A DNA stretch of 64,000 bases from assembly GCA_030374765.1 (NCBI GenBank), contig JARGXX010000109.1:62001-126000 (forward strand), in the 5' to 3' direction. The translations under genes were made by a program, and so were the position numbers. Each line of letters opens with the position of its first letter. Positions within the stretch are counted from its first letter, which is position 1. Origin of the DNA: Agarophyton chilense (Eukaryota; Rhodophyta; Florideophyceae; Gracilariales; Gracilariaceae). The notes under the pieces were generated by a model that was not told the origin of the DNA, searched no databases, and saw nothing but the letters and a program-made list of their open reading frames with translations. Shown piece by piece: positions 33,914 through 44,146 of the stretch.

Positions 33914-36900
33914 ATGATGACTCGAGTCAAAGCGAAAGCGAGGGGTACTCCGCGGGGTACTCCACGCGCCACTCCGCGAAAAGCTACATCGGGAAACAAT
34001 CTGGCTGGTGGGGATAGGGTGGCGTTGTTCCTGGCGGATGGGACAGGGTAGAAGAAGGGTACTATGGTTGGCACTGCGGAGTTGAGAGGTGTTGGGGGCA
34101 GTGGAGCGGCCGGGAAGGCGCTTTGCAGAGCGATGCATGGCCATTCGTTGCGCGAGTCTGCGAAGCAGGGAGAGGACTTGGTGGCCATCTGGAGGACTGA
34201 AATTAAGGAGGGGATCAACTCCAAGTATCCGTACTCCTTCAAGGGAGCAGAGGAGCCGCCGGAGTTGCTGAAGTATATGGTGTGGGCAGGTATATACGCA
34301 TGGGATACCTCGATGATGACACGCGTGTCCTCTGTGCTGACTCCAGGGCCTCCTCGGCCGGAGACTCCCAAAAGCGCGACCCCCTCGAAGGAGTCTGCTA
34401 CGCCTTTGAGGGGGAAGACGGCACAGCCAACAACAGTGCCGCCGGCCATGAAGCAACCCATCAAGCCGAAAAAGAGGGTGACGATAGTGGATGATTCTGA
34501 TGAAGATGTTGTGGAGGTGGGGTCAGCGGTGAATGTACGCGGGGATTCGCACACCGGTCCCGAGTTGGAGTTGTTCGATGACGGCGTTGCCGTTCCTTCG
34601 CAGGAAGTGGATAGGACTCTCGTGGAAAAGAAGATCTCTGTTTCAGACTATGACCAGTGCCGCTTGATTGTGGACAAAGATGACATACAAATCCCCGAGA
34701 AGACTGTCAGAAGTGTGAATGCAGAACACAAGGCGGCGACGATGGCAAAGTGCAAAACGTTTGGCTGGCTTGCGTCGGCAGGGTCGATTGCTGTTGCCAT
34801 CGTCGGGGGAATGGAATTAGATTTCAGTGAAATTGTTCACAATGGGAGGGTAGTGGTGCCTGTCATACTCATTGACGGTCATCACCGCGTCTTGGTTCTG
34901 CGAGATCTGAAGAATGATCCCTCTGAAGGGAGAAAGTGGTTGGAAATTGTGCGGTCTCTTGATTTCGTTCTTTGGAGACGCAAGGACCGGAAGCCTTTAT
35001 CGCTGAACGAAGTGCTCGGTCTTGGTAATGTACTCAATGAAATGAGTTCAAATGTGTTGAAGATGAGTTTCGCCGACAAGGTTCATTCGACAGTGTCCTT
35101 CATTTGCAACTTGATTGACGATAGGAGAACCAAGTTGGCTGACCTTACTCCGACATGGATAGCTGGGGCGCTGAAGACGAGCGAAGCTATAGGAATCTAC
35201 AGCTTGCGCCACTTGAATCGCTATGCGACTCTTGGGTTGAAATTCGTCAGGAGCGAAGGTCTCCTGGAGTTTTTTGAGAACGTATGAAAGGAGAGTCCAG
35301 TGCTAACGCTTGCGCATGTGTCGGGTGACTTGTTGTTAGGACTCGAAGACGAAATATTCCGTTTCGCAATCCGTCGTTGGCAGCTACATGTGAGGGTGAG
35401 GATGGGTTCTACGGGGAATATGGGACGTTTCCAGTAGACGCGAAAGCAGTTCTTCCAATGCGCCATAGGAATGTTCCAACTATGCGAAAGGGCGGGAAAG
35501 GAGAAGGGTCTGACGGCGGGGAAGGTTCTAGACAGCACAATTGTGATGGGAAAGAACGAGGTGTCTTTAAGGGAGTACCTTTGCATGCAAACGGCGAAGG
35601 TGGAGCTCAGTGGTCCGAAGCGGTTGTGGCCGGGGTTGGTGTCGAAGAGGATGAAAATCGCACAAAGACGGATTGAAGGCGGTCTGAAAGTGAGTCTGGC
35701 GTCCCCGATTGCGGAGAAGGATGTGGTGGAGGTGCCACCTTCTGTGAATGTTCCTTCGTCTAGTGCTGGGGAGTCTGTACCACACCAGGAAACAGTGGTT
35801 CCCAGACGCATCACACGAACTAGAAAAGGTACTGAGCGCGGGCTGGATGCTGCGGGTGAGAGGGTGATGGAACCTAGACAGAGAAAGGGGAAGAGAAAGG
35901 CTGTGGTCATTAGTGATGATGAACGCGAGTATGAACAGCCTTTCAAGCGGAAGAGGAAGAGGAGAAAGACGGTGGGCACATCTGCGGCTCAAATACCGGC
36001 TGACGTGGTGGATGTGTTCAAGAAGATGAGCAGGAAAGAGCTGAAGCGCTTCTTGAAGGAACATGTACTCAATGTTTTCTCATCGAGTGAGGATGAACTG
36101 GGTGATGACGGGGGGCAGGTTGCATTTGTAGGGGACGAAGAGGAGGAAGGTGTGCAAATGCGTGGTTTCGAAGACAATAATACGGAAGGGTGTTCCGAAG
36201 GGGCTGAAGAGGGCGGGACCGTATGCGGGGGGGGTCGGGTATGTCGTGGGTGTACTTGGTGAATGCACTTCCGAGCGAGTGGCCGGCGGGTGAAAATGGA
36301 GTGAAGCATCAGCACCTCTGGATGCAGATGATTTACCTACGGAACAAGCACAGGGCGGAGTGCTTGAGGGTAGAAGACTTGAAAAGTGTGCACCATGCGG
36401 TTTATTGGCGTGCTGCTCATAACAGGCACAAGGAACTGGGTTCCACGAAAGAACCGGTTCTTGGGGTGATTCTACCGACGAAGGACCACCCTGTGAATGA
36501 AGAGCAGGCGATATGGATGGCAGCAATGGAGAGGGATGACTTGGCCCGCGAGTACTTCGCGACTAAGAGAAGTGAGCTGATGGAGAAAGGATTTTGTGTG
36601 CTGGAAGAGTTTGCCACGGACGAGGGGATGGCGGATGAGGCGAAGAAGAGGGAGGTAAACTTCGATGGGGATGTGACTGGGACTTTGCTAGAGTTCTTCC
36701 AGACGGATTTCTTGAACCAGCCGGACTTGACGATTGAAGGGAATAGAAAGAAATGGGACCCTATAATCAACGCTGGTGAGGAGAGAGACGCTGGAGATAG
36801 AATGAAGGGAGTTGGGCGGTACATTACGACGAAGGTGGGGATTGTGGATTCTGTGGAGGAGGACGAGAACAACGTTTTAAAGGTGAGGAAAAGGGCATTG

Positions 36901-37537
36901 TTACATGCGAGGTTTGGACAGATTGCGGCCGCTCTTCGGTTGTGCAACAACTGGTCGGGGAAGAAGAGGATGTATGCCCCTGAAACAGGGGGGCGAGTGC
37001 TGTGTACGGCGGAGGGCTGTCCAAGGCAGGTGTTACATACGGACTTTTGAGGACTGACCGATGCCGAGAAGAACGTCGGAGAGGTTCCAGGGTTCTTCAT
37101 GATGGCGTCGGGAGCGAGTTCGTTTATGCTTTGGGTTTGTGAGAGGTCACATAACATGTACGTGCCCGACGACAGGAGCTTGAAGCGGCTGTCTCGGACG
37201 ATGGTAGTGAGGAAGTTCAGGATTCCGCCGTACTCCATTTTTATTGGAAGAGGATATGTGTTTCATGCTGGAGCTGGACAAGCTACCGGACGCAGTGCAT
37301 AGGCAACCAGCATTTCGGCCTAATTTCGAAGAGGATGATTCCAACAAGGGTGATGATGAAGACGTCCAGGTAGATGAGGATGAGGAGTTGGATGAAGATT
37401 ATAAAATGGAAGTTGTTGAAAGTGGGGAAGAGGAGAATGAAGAAGAGGATGATGAACCTGGGATGGGTCTCAACTCGGCTAACACAGATGGAGACTATGA
37501 AGACGGCGGCATGATAATGGATGAAGACGACGACTAG
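33914..37537 (+). pseudogene. Large cargo protein with ParB/Srx-like motif and 2OG-Fe(II) oxygenase-like domain (broken)
   Basis: A chain of about 1,200 codons read in two frames. The ATG at 33914 starts a basic region with GTPR/ATPR repeats like an AT-hook or SPKK tail. In-frame stops occur at 34049, 35285 and 35435. Near 34870-34900 the string VILIDGHHRVLVLRDL resembles the DG.HR site of ParB/sulfiredoxin-fold domains. A Lys/Arg-rich tract lies near 35877-35970. At a G8 run (36227-36234) the frame shifts. The following 340 codons end in GCPRQVLHTDF (His 37036, Asp 37042), then a TGA at 37048, and a distal FHAGAG (His 37264). That HxD...H spacing, with IPPYSIFIGRGYVFHAG before the distal His, fits a double-stranded beta-helix 2-oxoglutarate/Fe(II) oxygenase. 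After another shift an acidic tail ends at 37537. The exact subfamily (TET/JBP, AlkB or other) is not settled. Confidence 0.6.
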
Positions 37538-37560
37538 ATAGTATCTGTTACCTATTGAAC

Positions 37561-37566
37561 AATAAA
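37561..37566 (+). terminator. Possible polyadenylation signal of the cargo gene
   Basis: AATAAA lies 24 bases after the stop at 37537, a usual place for a cleavage/polyadenylation hexamer. Confidence 0.45.
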
Positions 37567-37618
37567 GAGTATAATTTGAGGTAATATGTGGAGTAGTCCC
37601 CTTTTCTTGTAATAGTGA

Positions 37619-38447
37619 TCAGTCGTCTTTCAGTAGAAACTCCTGAACAACTGGATTGAAACGCGTGAGAGCAGCACTTGCTTTCAATTTCTCATAGTGA
37701 ATGACAACTGTCGAAGATATCAAGATTACGACATCCACTCTGTTACCAAGCAGTATAGGAACACCAGGGCCCTCAATGCGAGAGGTGGAGAAGGCGGTTG
37801 AAGAGAGTGCAGCGAAAGTGCATGCCGACAGCCTCATACCGAGTAGTCGGAAGGTTACAGCCGGACTGGATATGAATAAAGCCTGTTGAAAAGAGTGGGA
37901 GAGGGCGCCAAGCACGAGGTTCATAAAAGAGGTTCTCCGTGGTTCCGGGGTCATTGTGAACTTTGTGTTAAGATAGGACTCTTGAAAGAAGGATATAGAA
38001 ACAAGCTGGAGAAGATATGCCAAAGCGCCAACTGCGGCCCCTCCTGTGGAGAAGGCGATACAATTTGTCTTCACGTCTGATGAAAGGGTACCGCTGACTG
38101 GAATGAAGCGGTGAACGAGGAAAAGTATGGCGTTGAGGGGGATGAGTAGAGTAAGGAGTAGAGCCCCGAATTCCAGAAAGGCTCGTTTCTTCCAGGTATA
38201 TCGCTGGTTTGGATTGAACGGCGTAGTTTATAGAGACCCGTATAACGCGTTTATACACTGTACGCCTCCTTCGATTATGAGAATGTGTATCAGGCTTTGG
38301 ATAGAACACCTCAATAGCGTTATGAGAATGAACCGAAGGAGAGAGTTGAATCTGAATGGAAGCGTATATTGCAGAGCTGGGTCTATAACTCCGAAGAGTG
38401 TAGTTAGTGTGATTGTGAATGTTAAGGTCGATGTGAAGAGTGTTTGC
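37619..38447 (-). pseudogene. Polytopic membrane-protein ORF of the nested transposon
   Basis: On the minus strand one frame is open from 38447 to 37619 except for a TAA near 38230. It encodes several hydrophobic segments: LTFTITLTTLFGVI, LLRFILITLLRC, ALLLTLLIPLNAILFLV, AVGALAYLLQLVSISFF and VVILISSTVVIHY. These look like membrane helices. No ATG occurs at the 5' end (a TAG precedes it), so an upstream exon or frameshift is likely. It converges with the oxygenase-like gene, with about 80 bp between the stops. No family was recognised. Confidence 0.4.
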
Positions 38448-38629
38448 TAACTGAACATCTTAGTAAAGGCGTTCCGGTTTGCTAGTCTTCCTTGTACGGT
38501 GCACATAGGTAACGATATGATACCGCTCTTTGAACAGTTGTTTCAGAGTATCTGAAGGAGGTGGGAGAGGAGAGGGGGAGAGGGAAAGGGTCGCCGGTGA
38601 CGCCAGGGAGACGCGGGGAGCCGGCTGGG

Positions 38630-38869
38630 ATGAAGAAGGGGAAAGAGGAATGGAAAGGGGGAGGAGTTGGAGAGAGTCGGCTGAAAAAGAGGAGGGTTGG
38701 TAAGGATGTGGAGAAGAAGGGTGGGAATGTGTGTGTGGTGGGGCAGCCGGGTGTGAGGAACTTGAGCAGTGGGGAGGTGGACGAGGTTGAGAATGCGGTG
38801 GTGGACTTCTTCAACCTCAAATACCCTCCCGGTGGAACGCTGGAGCCTAGTAAGCAAAAGGGCCAGTAA
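38630..38869 (+). CDS. Small Lys/Gly-rich ORF near the right end of the nested transposon
   Basis: From an ATG at 38630 the frame encodes about 79 residues, first very basic (MKKGKEEWKGG, SRLKKRRVGKD) and then GEVDEVENAVVDFFNLKYPPGGTLEP. The opposite strand is open too, so coding is doubtful. It could be the 3' exon of a larger gene. Confidence 0.2.
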   Translation: MKKGKEEWKGGGVGESRLKKRRVGKDVEKKGGNVCVVGQPGVRNLSSGEVDEVENAVVDFFNLKYPPGGTLEPSKQKGQ

Positions 38870-39100
38870 GGAGGTAGAAGGTACTGACGACTGCCTTGGT
38901 ATGGATCTCCACCTAGAGCAGTCAAAAGTGACCAGTAAACTGCAAATGCAGATTAAACTGCATTAAGTGGTCAAAACACTAAGATGCATGGAGTTCTTAT
39001 TTCCAAAAAAAATTTTTTCAGGTGCCGAACTAGCGCAATCTGCAAAATTCTTAGATTTTTTGGCTTTTTATTTACAAACCTAGCTATCTAGCACACTTAT

Positions 39101-39117
39101 CTAGCATTCTGAGAACA
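39101..39117 (-). repeat. Right TIR of the nested transposon
   Basis: CTAGCATTCTGAGAACA, the inverted copy of 28738-28754. Subterminal CTAG motifs precede it near 39027, 39080 and 39088. Confidence 0.8.
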
Positions 39118-39124
39118 CAGACGT

Positions 39125-39602
39125 GAACAAGATGGAATACCGAATACGATATCAATTGACCGTATTACGGTAGCACCTGAAACGGTTCAACATCGCATTG
39201 AGGCAAGCACCTCAGCCCGAGAGCCCAGAGTTGTAGCTCTGTGCACTCGACCCTCGGAGGACCCCACCCCAATTGAGGTGAACGATGACCTTCAACGTGA
39301 TGATCCGGATTACAACCCTCTAACAGGGACGGAAATTGAACCTCAAACGGTAAATGCGGGAGCTCACGACCCGGCTCCCACACACGAAGCTCCCAACTCA
39401 GAACATATGAACCCTCGAGGTAGCGTTTTCCCGAAAGCTCAGGACCAAACCTCAGAGGAATTTCCCTTTGACCGTCAGGTTGGCTACACGCGAAACTATA
39501 ATGGTCTGAAGAACACCGTCAGGTGGTACGGGTGGGGCCCAGAAGGGGACACCCTCGAACCCCCAGCCGCAATACCCCCACACTTCCGTATCAGGTATTA
39601 GC
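39125..39602 (+). pseudogene. pol: pol of element C, right part: integrase C-terminus and chromodomain
   Basis: The frame resumes in the middle of the integrase C-terminal domain with DGIPNTISIDRITVAPE, exactly where the left part ended. It runs through a disordered linker to a divergent chromodomain, TVRWYGWGPEGDTLEPPAAIPPHFRIRY, before TAG at 39600-39602. Element B has VRWFGYTPEEDTLQEP at the same place. An RRRKE tail follows the stop. Confidence 0.88.
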
Positions 39603-39797
39603 GCCGTCGCAAGGAGCCGATGCCTGCAGACGGCTAACCTTAGAATTTCGTGGTACTCAGGCCTAAGGAAGGGGGAGAAAAGACGTCGTTTTCAGCAGAA
39701 GGTGGACACATATGCGTGTCAGATTACCTACAAGGGAGGACACGAAAGAACAACCAAATGTAATAGTAGAGGAGACAAGAAGAGACAACAATTTAAT

Positions 39798-42053
39798 TTA
39801 AGAAGGACCTATCGGTTTAGGAGGAATGGAATCAGAAGGACCCGTGTTATTGACCACCCACGGTGGAAAACTTGCAGAAATGCTAGGAGCCATCGTCCTA
39901 GGAGGTAGCGAAGGAGCGGTAACCCCGCCACTGGGGAGAGGAGTCGAAACCAAAAGAGGATGAACGAAAGGAACTGCCGGAGCAGGTGCCAAAACCGCAG
40001 GGTTCAAGTTAGCACCTATAAGAGGATCTATCAAAGGATCAGATGGCGCAGCAGCAGAGACGCTTGCCAGATTGGCAACCTGACGGGTGGCCAGTTGGTA
40101 CATGTCCAACTGGAACTGATTCCGGAACTCTCCAAGTTGGTTCAGCGCCTTCATGTAATGAGCATGGCGCGGCAGCAAACCTTCAAGGAGCGTTAATGCA
40201 GCAACCACGGAGGTAGGACCAGCCCTCTGAAAGTTGGCGACGCAAGACTGGCGAATTCGAGCCAGCAAACCGACCACGGCCGGAGAATCCATCATAGGTT
40301 GATGCGGAGGACGAGCAATACCGGCCAACAGAGGTCGAACCGCACCAGCAACCCGCGAGGAGCTCAGTTGAGGAGGAGTCACACCCGTAGGGGTAGGCGA
40401 CTTACGACCTTGAGGTAACGGCTCGGACGGAAAGGGACCAGCATAACGACCAACAGGTGTCTCCACAGTACCTTGATAAGGTTTGGGGCTCGCGGGAGCT
40501 CCAGAAACAGGAGGCTCCCGGGACAATATTGGGCGTGGCGAGGCACAATCTCCCAACTTGCGGGATCGAAAGCCTCCCAACCTTGATGGGAATCCCAATG
40601 GGAATTCTCGCTCTGCTCGAGATACGAGTTTAAATCCTTCACAGTATAATCGGTCCCCTGCACGATGTTCTCGTAACCAAATCAGGAAATATCCTGGGCA
40701 ACCCTCGGAGGTATGAAGAAGATGCGACCTACAGGTTGAACACCATCTCGGTATATGTCAGAGTCGGGATTACGACAATCCCAATCGATACCGTAACGGG
40801 CGGCCTCCAGAGCCAGGATGGCAACCAACACGGTCCACTCCGAGAGGGCAATCGACCAAATGAGGTAATACCGTTCCAGGTTCCGGGAGATCTGACTCCC
40901 GAAGTACGCCAAAAACCGGCGGAATGGGCACGCTCAGCGACAACGGAACCTCATAGGACTCCCACCAATCTGATCGAAGCAAGTACCAATCACGTCTGCC
41001 CTTCGTAGGTTGTGAGAAGTACTCGACGTTATGAAACATATGCATAACGCGAGTGTAAGAGTTGCGAGTGCGAACGCGACTCTCCGTCGCTGCATCCTCG
41101 CCCCACCTACTTCGATCAGCCCAATTGATAGTGGTGAAAGGCCGATTCAGGGAAACCAAGTCAGGTGAAACCGGAGGATAAGTCTCTGGAATAGACGGGT
41201 ACTGGCATACTTGCACCACCAATCGACCGTAATAATCCAGCTCCGGTTCGATGCGCACATACGGCAAGTTGCTCGGATACATCGGCGGGATGTAATACCT
41301 CAAAGTTGTATGACGCTGCCGACTCTGGTAACATTCCATTCGACCTTGACGAGGTTGAGACTCTTGGTCCCTTTTCTTCAAGAGCAATGGGACGGAGCGG
41401 AGGCGCTCGCAGTCCCAACGGAACAAACCCAAGTAGGTATGCAATTGCGGTCTAGTGAGAGCTGCCGGCAATGACGAATTCCCCAGCGCCACAGGCCAAT
41501 CGTGCTTCAACAGGTCACTATGAGTCACCTGGTCGAAGGCAATACCAAAAGGTCCATACTGATTCGTCTTCCAGTTCGCAGTACTAAACGAGGGATTGTG
41601 AGCCCAATTGGTTTGTGTTTTCGGAGGAAGTCCACCACTGTGTTGGTATGGGTCAGCCGGAGTCCCAGGGGAGAACTGTGTCTCAGGGACAGGCACGCTG
41701 CGAAAACCAATGTTGTTAGGCGTTCGAGAAGCCGAGCGAGTCACCCTCTTGGTAATACAACCGCGTTCACGGCCACGCGATGGGCCGCTACCTGACATGG
41801 TTGGGAAGGCTGTAGCTCGACCCGACGAACGAGGTGATGACTCGACCTCCACCGCCGCGGTGAACACCAGCGGGTATTTGTCCTTCTTAGGTGACGCCTC
41901 CTCGGTCCGTTTCGAGGAAACGGCAAACGTATCCAACCTTTCCCGTAGTACCGAAATCGACCCTTCAGGTGCAACAGTTGCCATCGTACGGGCGCGAGCG
42001 GTTCCAAACCTTTGAGGTATCGTGGAGCAGGACCAATCCGACCTTAAAGGCAT
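39798..42053 (-). pseudogene. Opposite-strand accessory ORF of element C
   Basis: The ATG at 42053 (or 41984, MATVAPEG) opens a frame to about 40905. Homologous sequence continues in other frames at 40912-40682, 40663-40600 and 40598-39798, so there are about three frameshifts. Features shared with the ORF of element B: a WYLLRSDWWESYEVPLSLSVPIPPVFG segment against YWRAMPLLLVPMPSVVAYYSF; ENIVQGTDYTVKDLNSYLEQ against HNIVRGTQFDFEETEALLDH; a Pro/Ala-rich linker; and a C-terminal helical block (SVVAALTLLEGLLPRHAHYMKALNQ against DIATVLREACSWSRRSARYAAVVQQ). Position and orientation are the same in both elements. Function unknown; no transposase, polymerase or envelope motifs were recognised. Confidence 0.72.
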
Positions 42054-43543
42054 AACTTAAGGGGTATCAATCCCCTCGGAATCGCCGACTTCTTCAACCT
42101 CAATGATAACCGGCACCTCACGTCTCTCGAGCGCTGGTGCTGCCTGTGGGGACGACCCACCCCTTCGACGTATCGGTCGCGAATCCAAGATGCGGCGCGA
42201 GGTGCGTCGACGTGGCACAGAATGGGTTCGCACGCGCGCGTGGAGGCGTCACGATCCTGTCATAGCCTTGAAGGTAAACCGGAATGCAAAACCGGAAGAA
42301 GGTCGCGCAATTACCAACGGGGCCGCTCAACACCAATAACGTCTCACAACCGGAAGCTTCCACCACGGACCCAGGCCAATACCTCAATGGTTGTATCGAC
42401 GCAGGCTCAGGCCCAACAGGCGCCACTAATCCATCCTTAAAAGGTAGACGAAACCTGAAAGATCGAGAAGCCAGGGAACCTTCAAGGAAAGCCGGACAGC
42501 ACGATTACGGTCGCGATGCCGCCAATAAAGGGCAGCAATACCTGAAGGGATTTCGAGCCGTGGGAACGACCAGGCGGGACGACGCGCGCAGGGACATAGG
42601 AGGAAAATGAAGTTTGAGCAACCAAGAAAGGTGCGATACCAACTTTGTAGTATAGTGGATCGGAGCGGGTTGTCAGGTAAGAAGGGCGTGGTCAGGAATG
42701 ATTGCAAGTGGCCTGGTTGCACACGTGTGCGAAGATGGCACGCCGGACGGACATGTACAGTAGGTTACCACGTAGCATAGTTGTAGATACTTGGCGCACC
42801 CCACCCCGTGATATTTTCGCCACGTGGGTGCAGGCGCCACTACGGACTGTAATGCGGGTTGCAGCTCGGAGGTGCACACTACTTATGCACCTCCGCTCCC
42901 CGCCACTCTCCAAACAGTAAAGGGTAAGCACCACCGTCCCAATCTAAGTATCGTTTACCTAGCAGACCTGAAGCGTTACTCCGTACGGGATATCTACAGG
43001 TTTACAAGCCGTTCGGACTCTTCGCGCGTACCTCTATCGCGCCTGACGTTCCCAACCGCCCAGTCTCCCTATGACCGCCCGGTGCTGGCGCTCGTCTCCA
43101 CGAGTCACCGTTCCCCGACCGGCCTCGTGTGACACGCACGCCTCGCTTGCGGACTCCGCACGGGTCGCGCCTCTAGGAAACTTACACGCCTCTCGGCGCT
43201 ATCTCACAAACTTGGTTGAACGGTGGGCTATGCGGAAGCAGAATCGCAAGCACGCAGGGGCCCACTACCGAAAAGGTGTCCGCGACCGCGCTATTGACAA
43301 CTGCATCTTCCTCATGACAGTCCATACATGAATGTTTGTCGCTCAATTCGTGCGCCGCCGTCGTCGCTCGCACTCCCCAACCGACACTGGCATCGAGTTC
43401 TGAACCTCAAGGGATCGCGCGTCGCGCACCGTGAGCAACCGCCGGCGGACACCACTCCGATGCCCGCGCCGCTGTCGCTCGCTGTACCTTTATGGGTTGA
43501 TGGAAGGAGACACGGGGCGTGTCCCGCCGGTAGGAAGGGGGTC
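42054..43543. other. Region between the opposite-strand ORF and 3' LTR of element C
   Basis: About 1.5 kb with no convincing gene. It lies upstream of the opposite-strand ORF and would have to contain that ORF's promoter if it was transcribed from its own start. In element B the same gap is only about 0.5 kb. Confidence 0.4.
43532..43541 (+). promoter_or_regulatory. Polypurine tract of element C
   Basis: AGGAAGGGGG ends two bases before the 3' LTR. Confidence 0.8.
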
Positions 43544-44146
43544 TTTCGTATAGTGGCAGAAGGTTTGACCTTTGAGGTTGTCGATATACTACAGTGACCT
43601 TGTAGGTTATGGATGCGAGGGATCATCGGCCACGCAGCTCCGGGCGAGCTACCATCTAGGTGTTGTCAGCCACGTGTAGTGTTGACATGTACCTTCTGGT
43701 TGAATGATTGTTAGTAATTGTAATTATATTTATTTTGGTACAGTAGTGGAGTGGCCACCTGGCACTGTAGCCAGTGCTGGCCAGTTCTCTGACACTAGGT
43801 CAGAGACCGTGCCTTGCTGGCACCTCCCGGGTGATCTGGAGAGTGCAGTCCACTGCATATAGAGAACTGCACCTCCTCCACTCTAGTCTGATATAAACAG
43901 GCACCACTTGGGTCACAAATATACATTTTGGTGCATTGTTTCTCAACTACCACGTAGGTTTTACCGCACGTAGACTCCTACCATCGTTCAACTACACGGT
44001 ATAGGCTAGTTGCCCCGCAGTTTGCCCCTGCGGGTTTTCACAGTGCCCTGTTCGCATCGAGGTTTATCACGTCTATCTTCTAAGGTTAAGCGTCACCACG
44101 CTCCCGAGACAAGACAGTAGCAGACCCTAGAGGTGATTGTACGACA
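43544..44146 (+). repeat. 3' LTR of element C
   Basis: A 603-bp copy of 21098-21705 with scattered differences. The first bases read TTTCGTA instead of TGTCGTA, so the terminal TG has been lost by mutation. Confidence 0.88.

Larger units (their letters stand above)
28738..39117 (+). mobile_element. Plavaka/KDZ-like DNA transposon with large cargo, nested in pol of element C
   Basis: A 10,380-bp insert bounded by 17-bp inverted repeats (TGTTCTCGGAATGCTAG and CTAGCATTCTGAGAACA, one mismatch) with CTAG-rich subterminal sequence at both ends. It splits the pol frame of element C between HTVTV and DGIPNTISIDR, residues that are adjacent in related integrases (element B: HTITLLNDCLQDTVSIDR), which proves it is an insertion. 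It carries a transposase gene in the left third. The rest holds a basic minus-strand ORF, a large plus-strand cargo gene with an oxygenase-like domain and a minus-strand membrane-protein ORF. No clear target duplication was found. All genes are broken. Confidence 0.85.
21098..44146 (+). mobile_element. Element C: chromovirus (Ty3/gypsy) nested in the Tc1 element and itself split
   Basis: LTRs at 21098-21705 and 43544-44146 in the same orientation enclose PBS, gag with a zinc knuckle, pol with chromodomain, an opposite-strand ORF and a PPT, the same plan as element B. The pol frame is interrupted at 28738-39117 by a DNA transposon; without it the element is about 12.7 kb. The bases outside the LTRs (GTTCC on the left, ACCCC on the right) do not form a clean 5-bp duplication. 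Many stops and frameshifts make it inactive. Confidence 0.9.

Noticed and set aside
35567-36064. Minus-strand frame opposite the cargo gene
   Set aside because: Composition-driven shadow with many His/Leu/Ser; no domain.
36417-37238. Minus-strand frame of 273 codons
   Set aside because: Ser/Pro-rich shadow of the oxygenase-like frame, which has the recognisable HTD...H pattern.
28730-39125. A 2-, 3- or 8-bp target duplication for the nested transposon
   Set aside because: Compared all plausible offsets; only CA/CA one base away from the TIR fits, which is not convincing and does not restore the pol frame.
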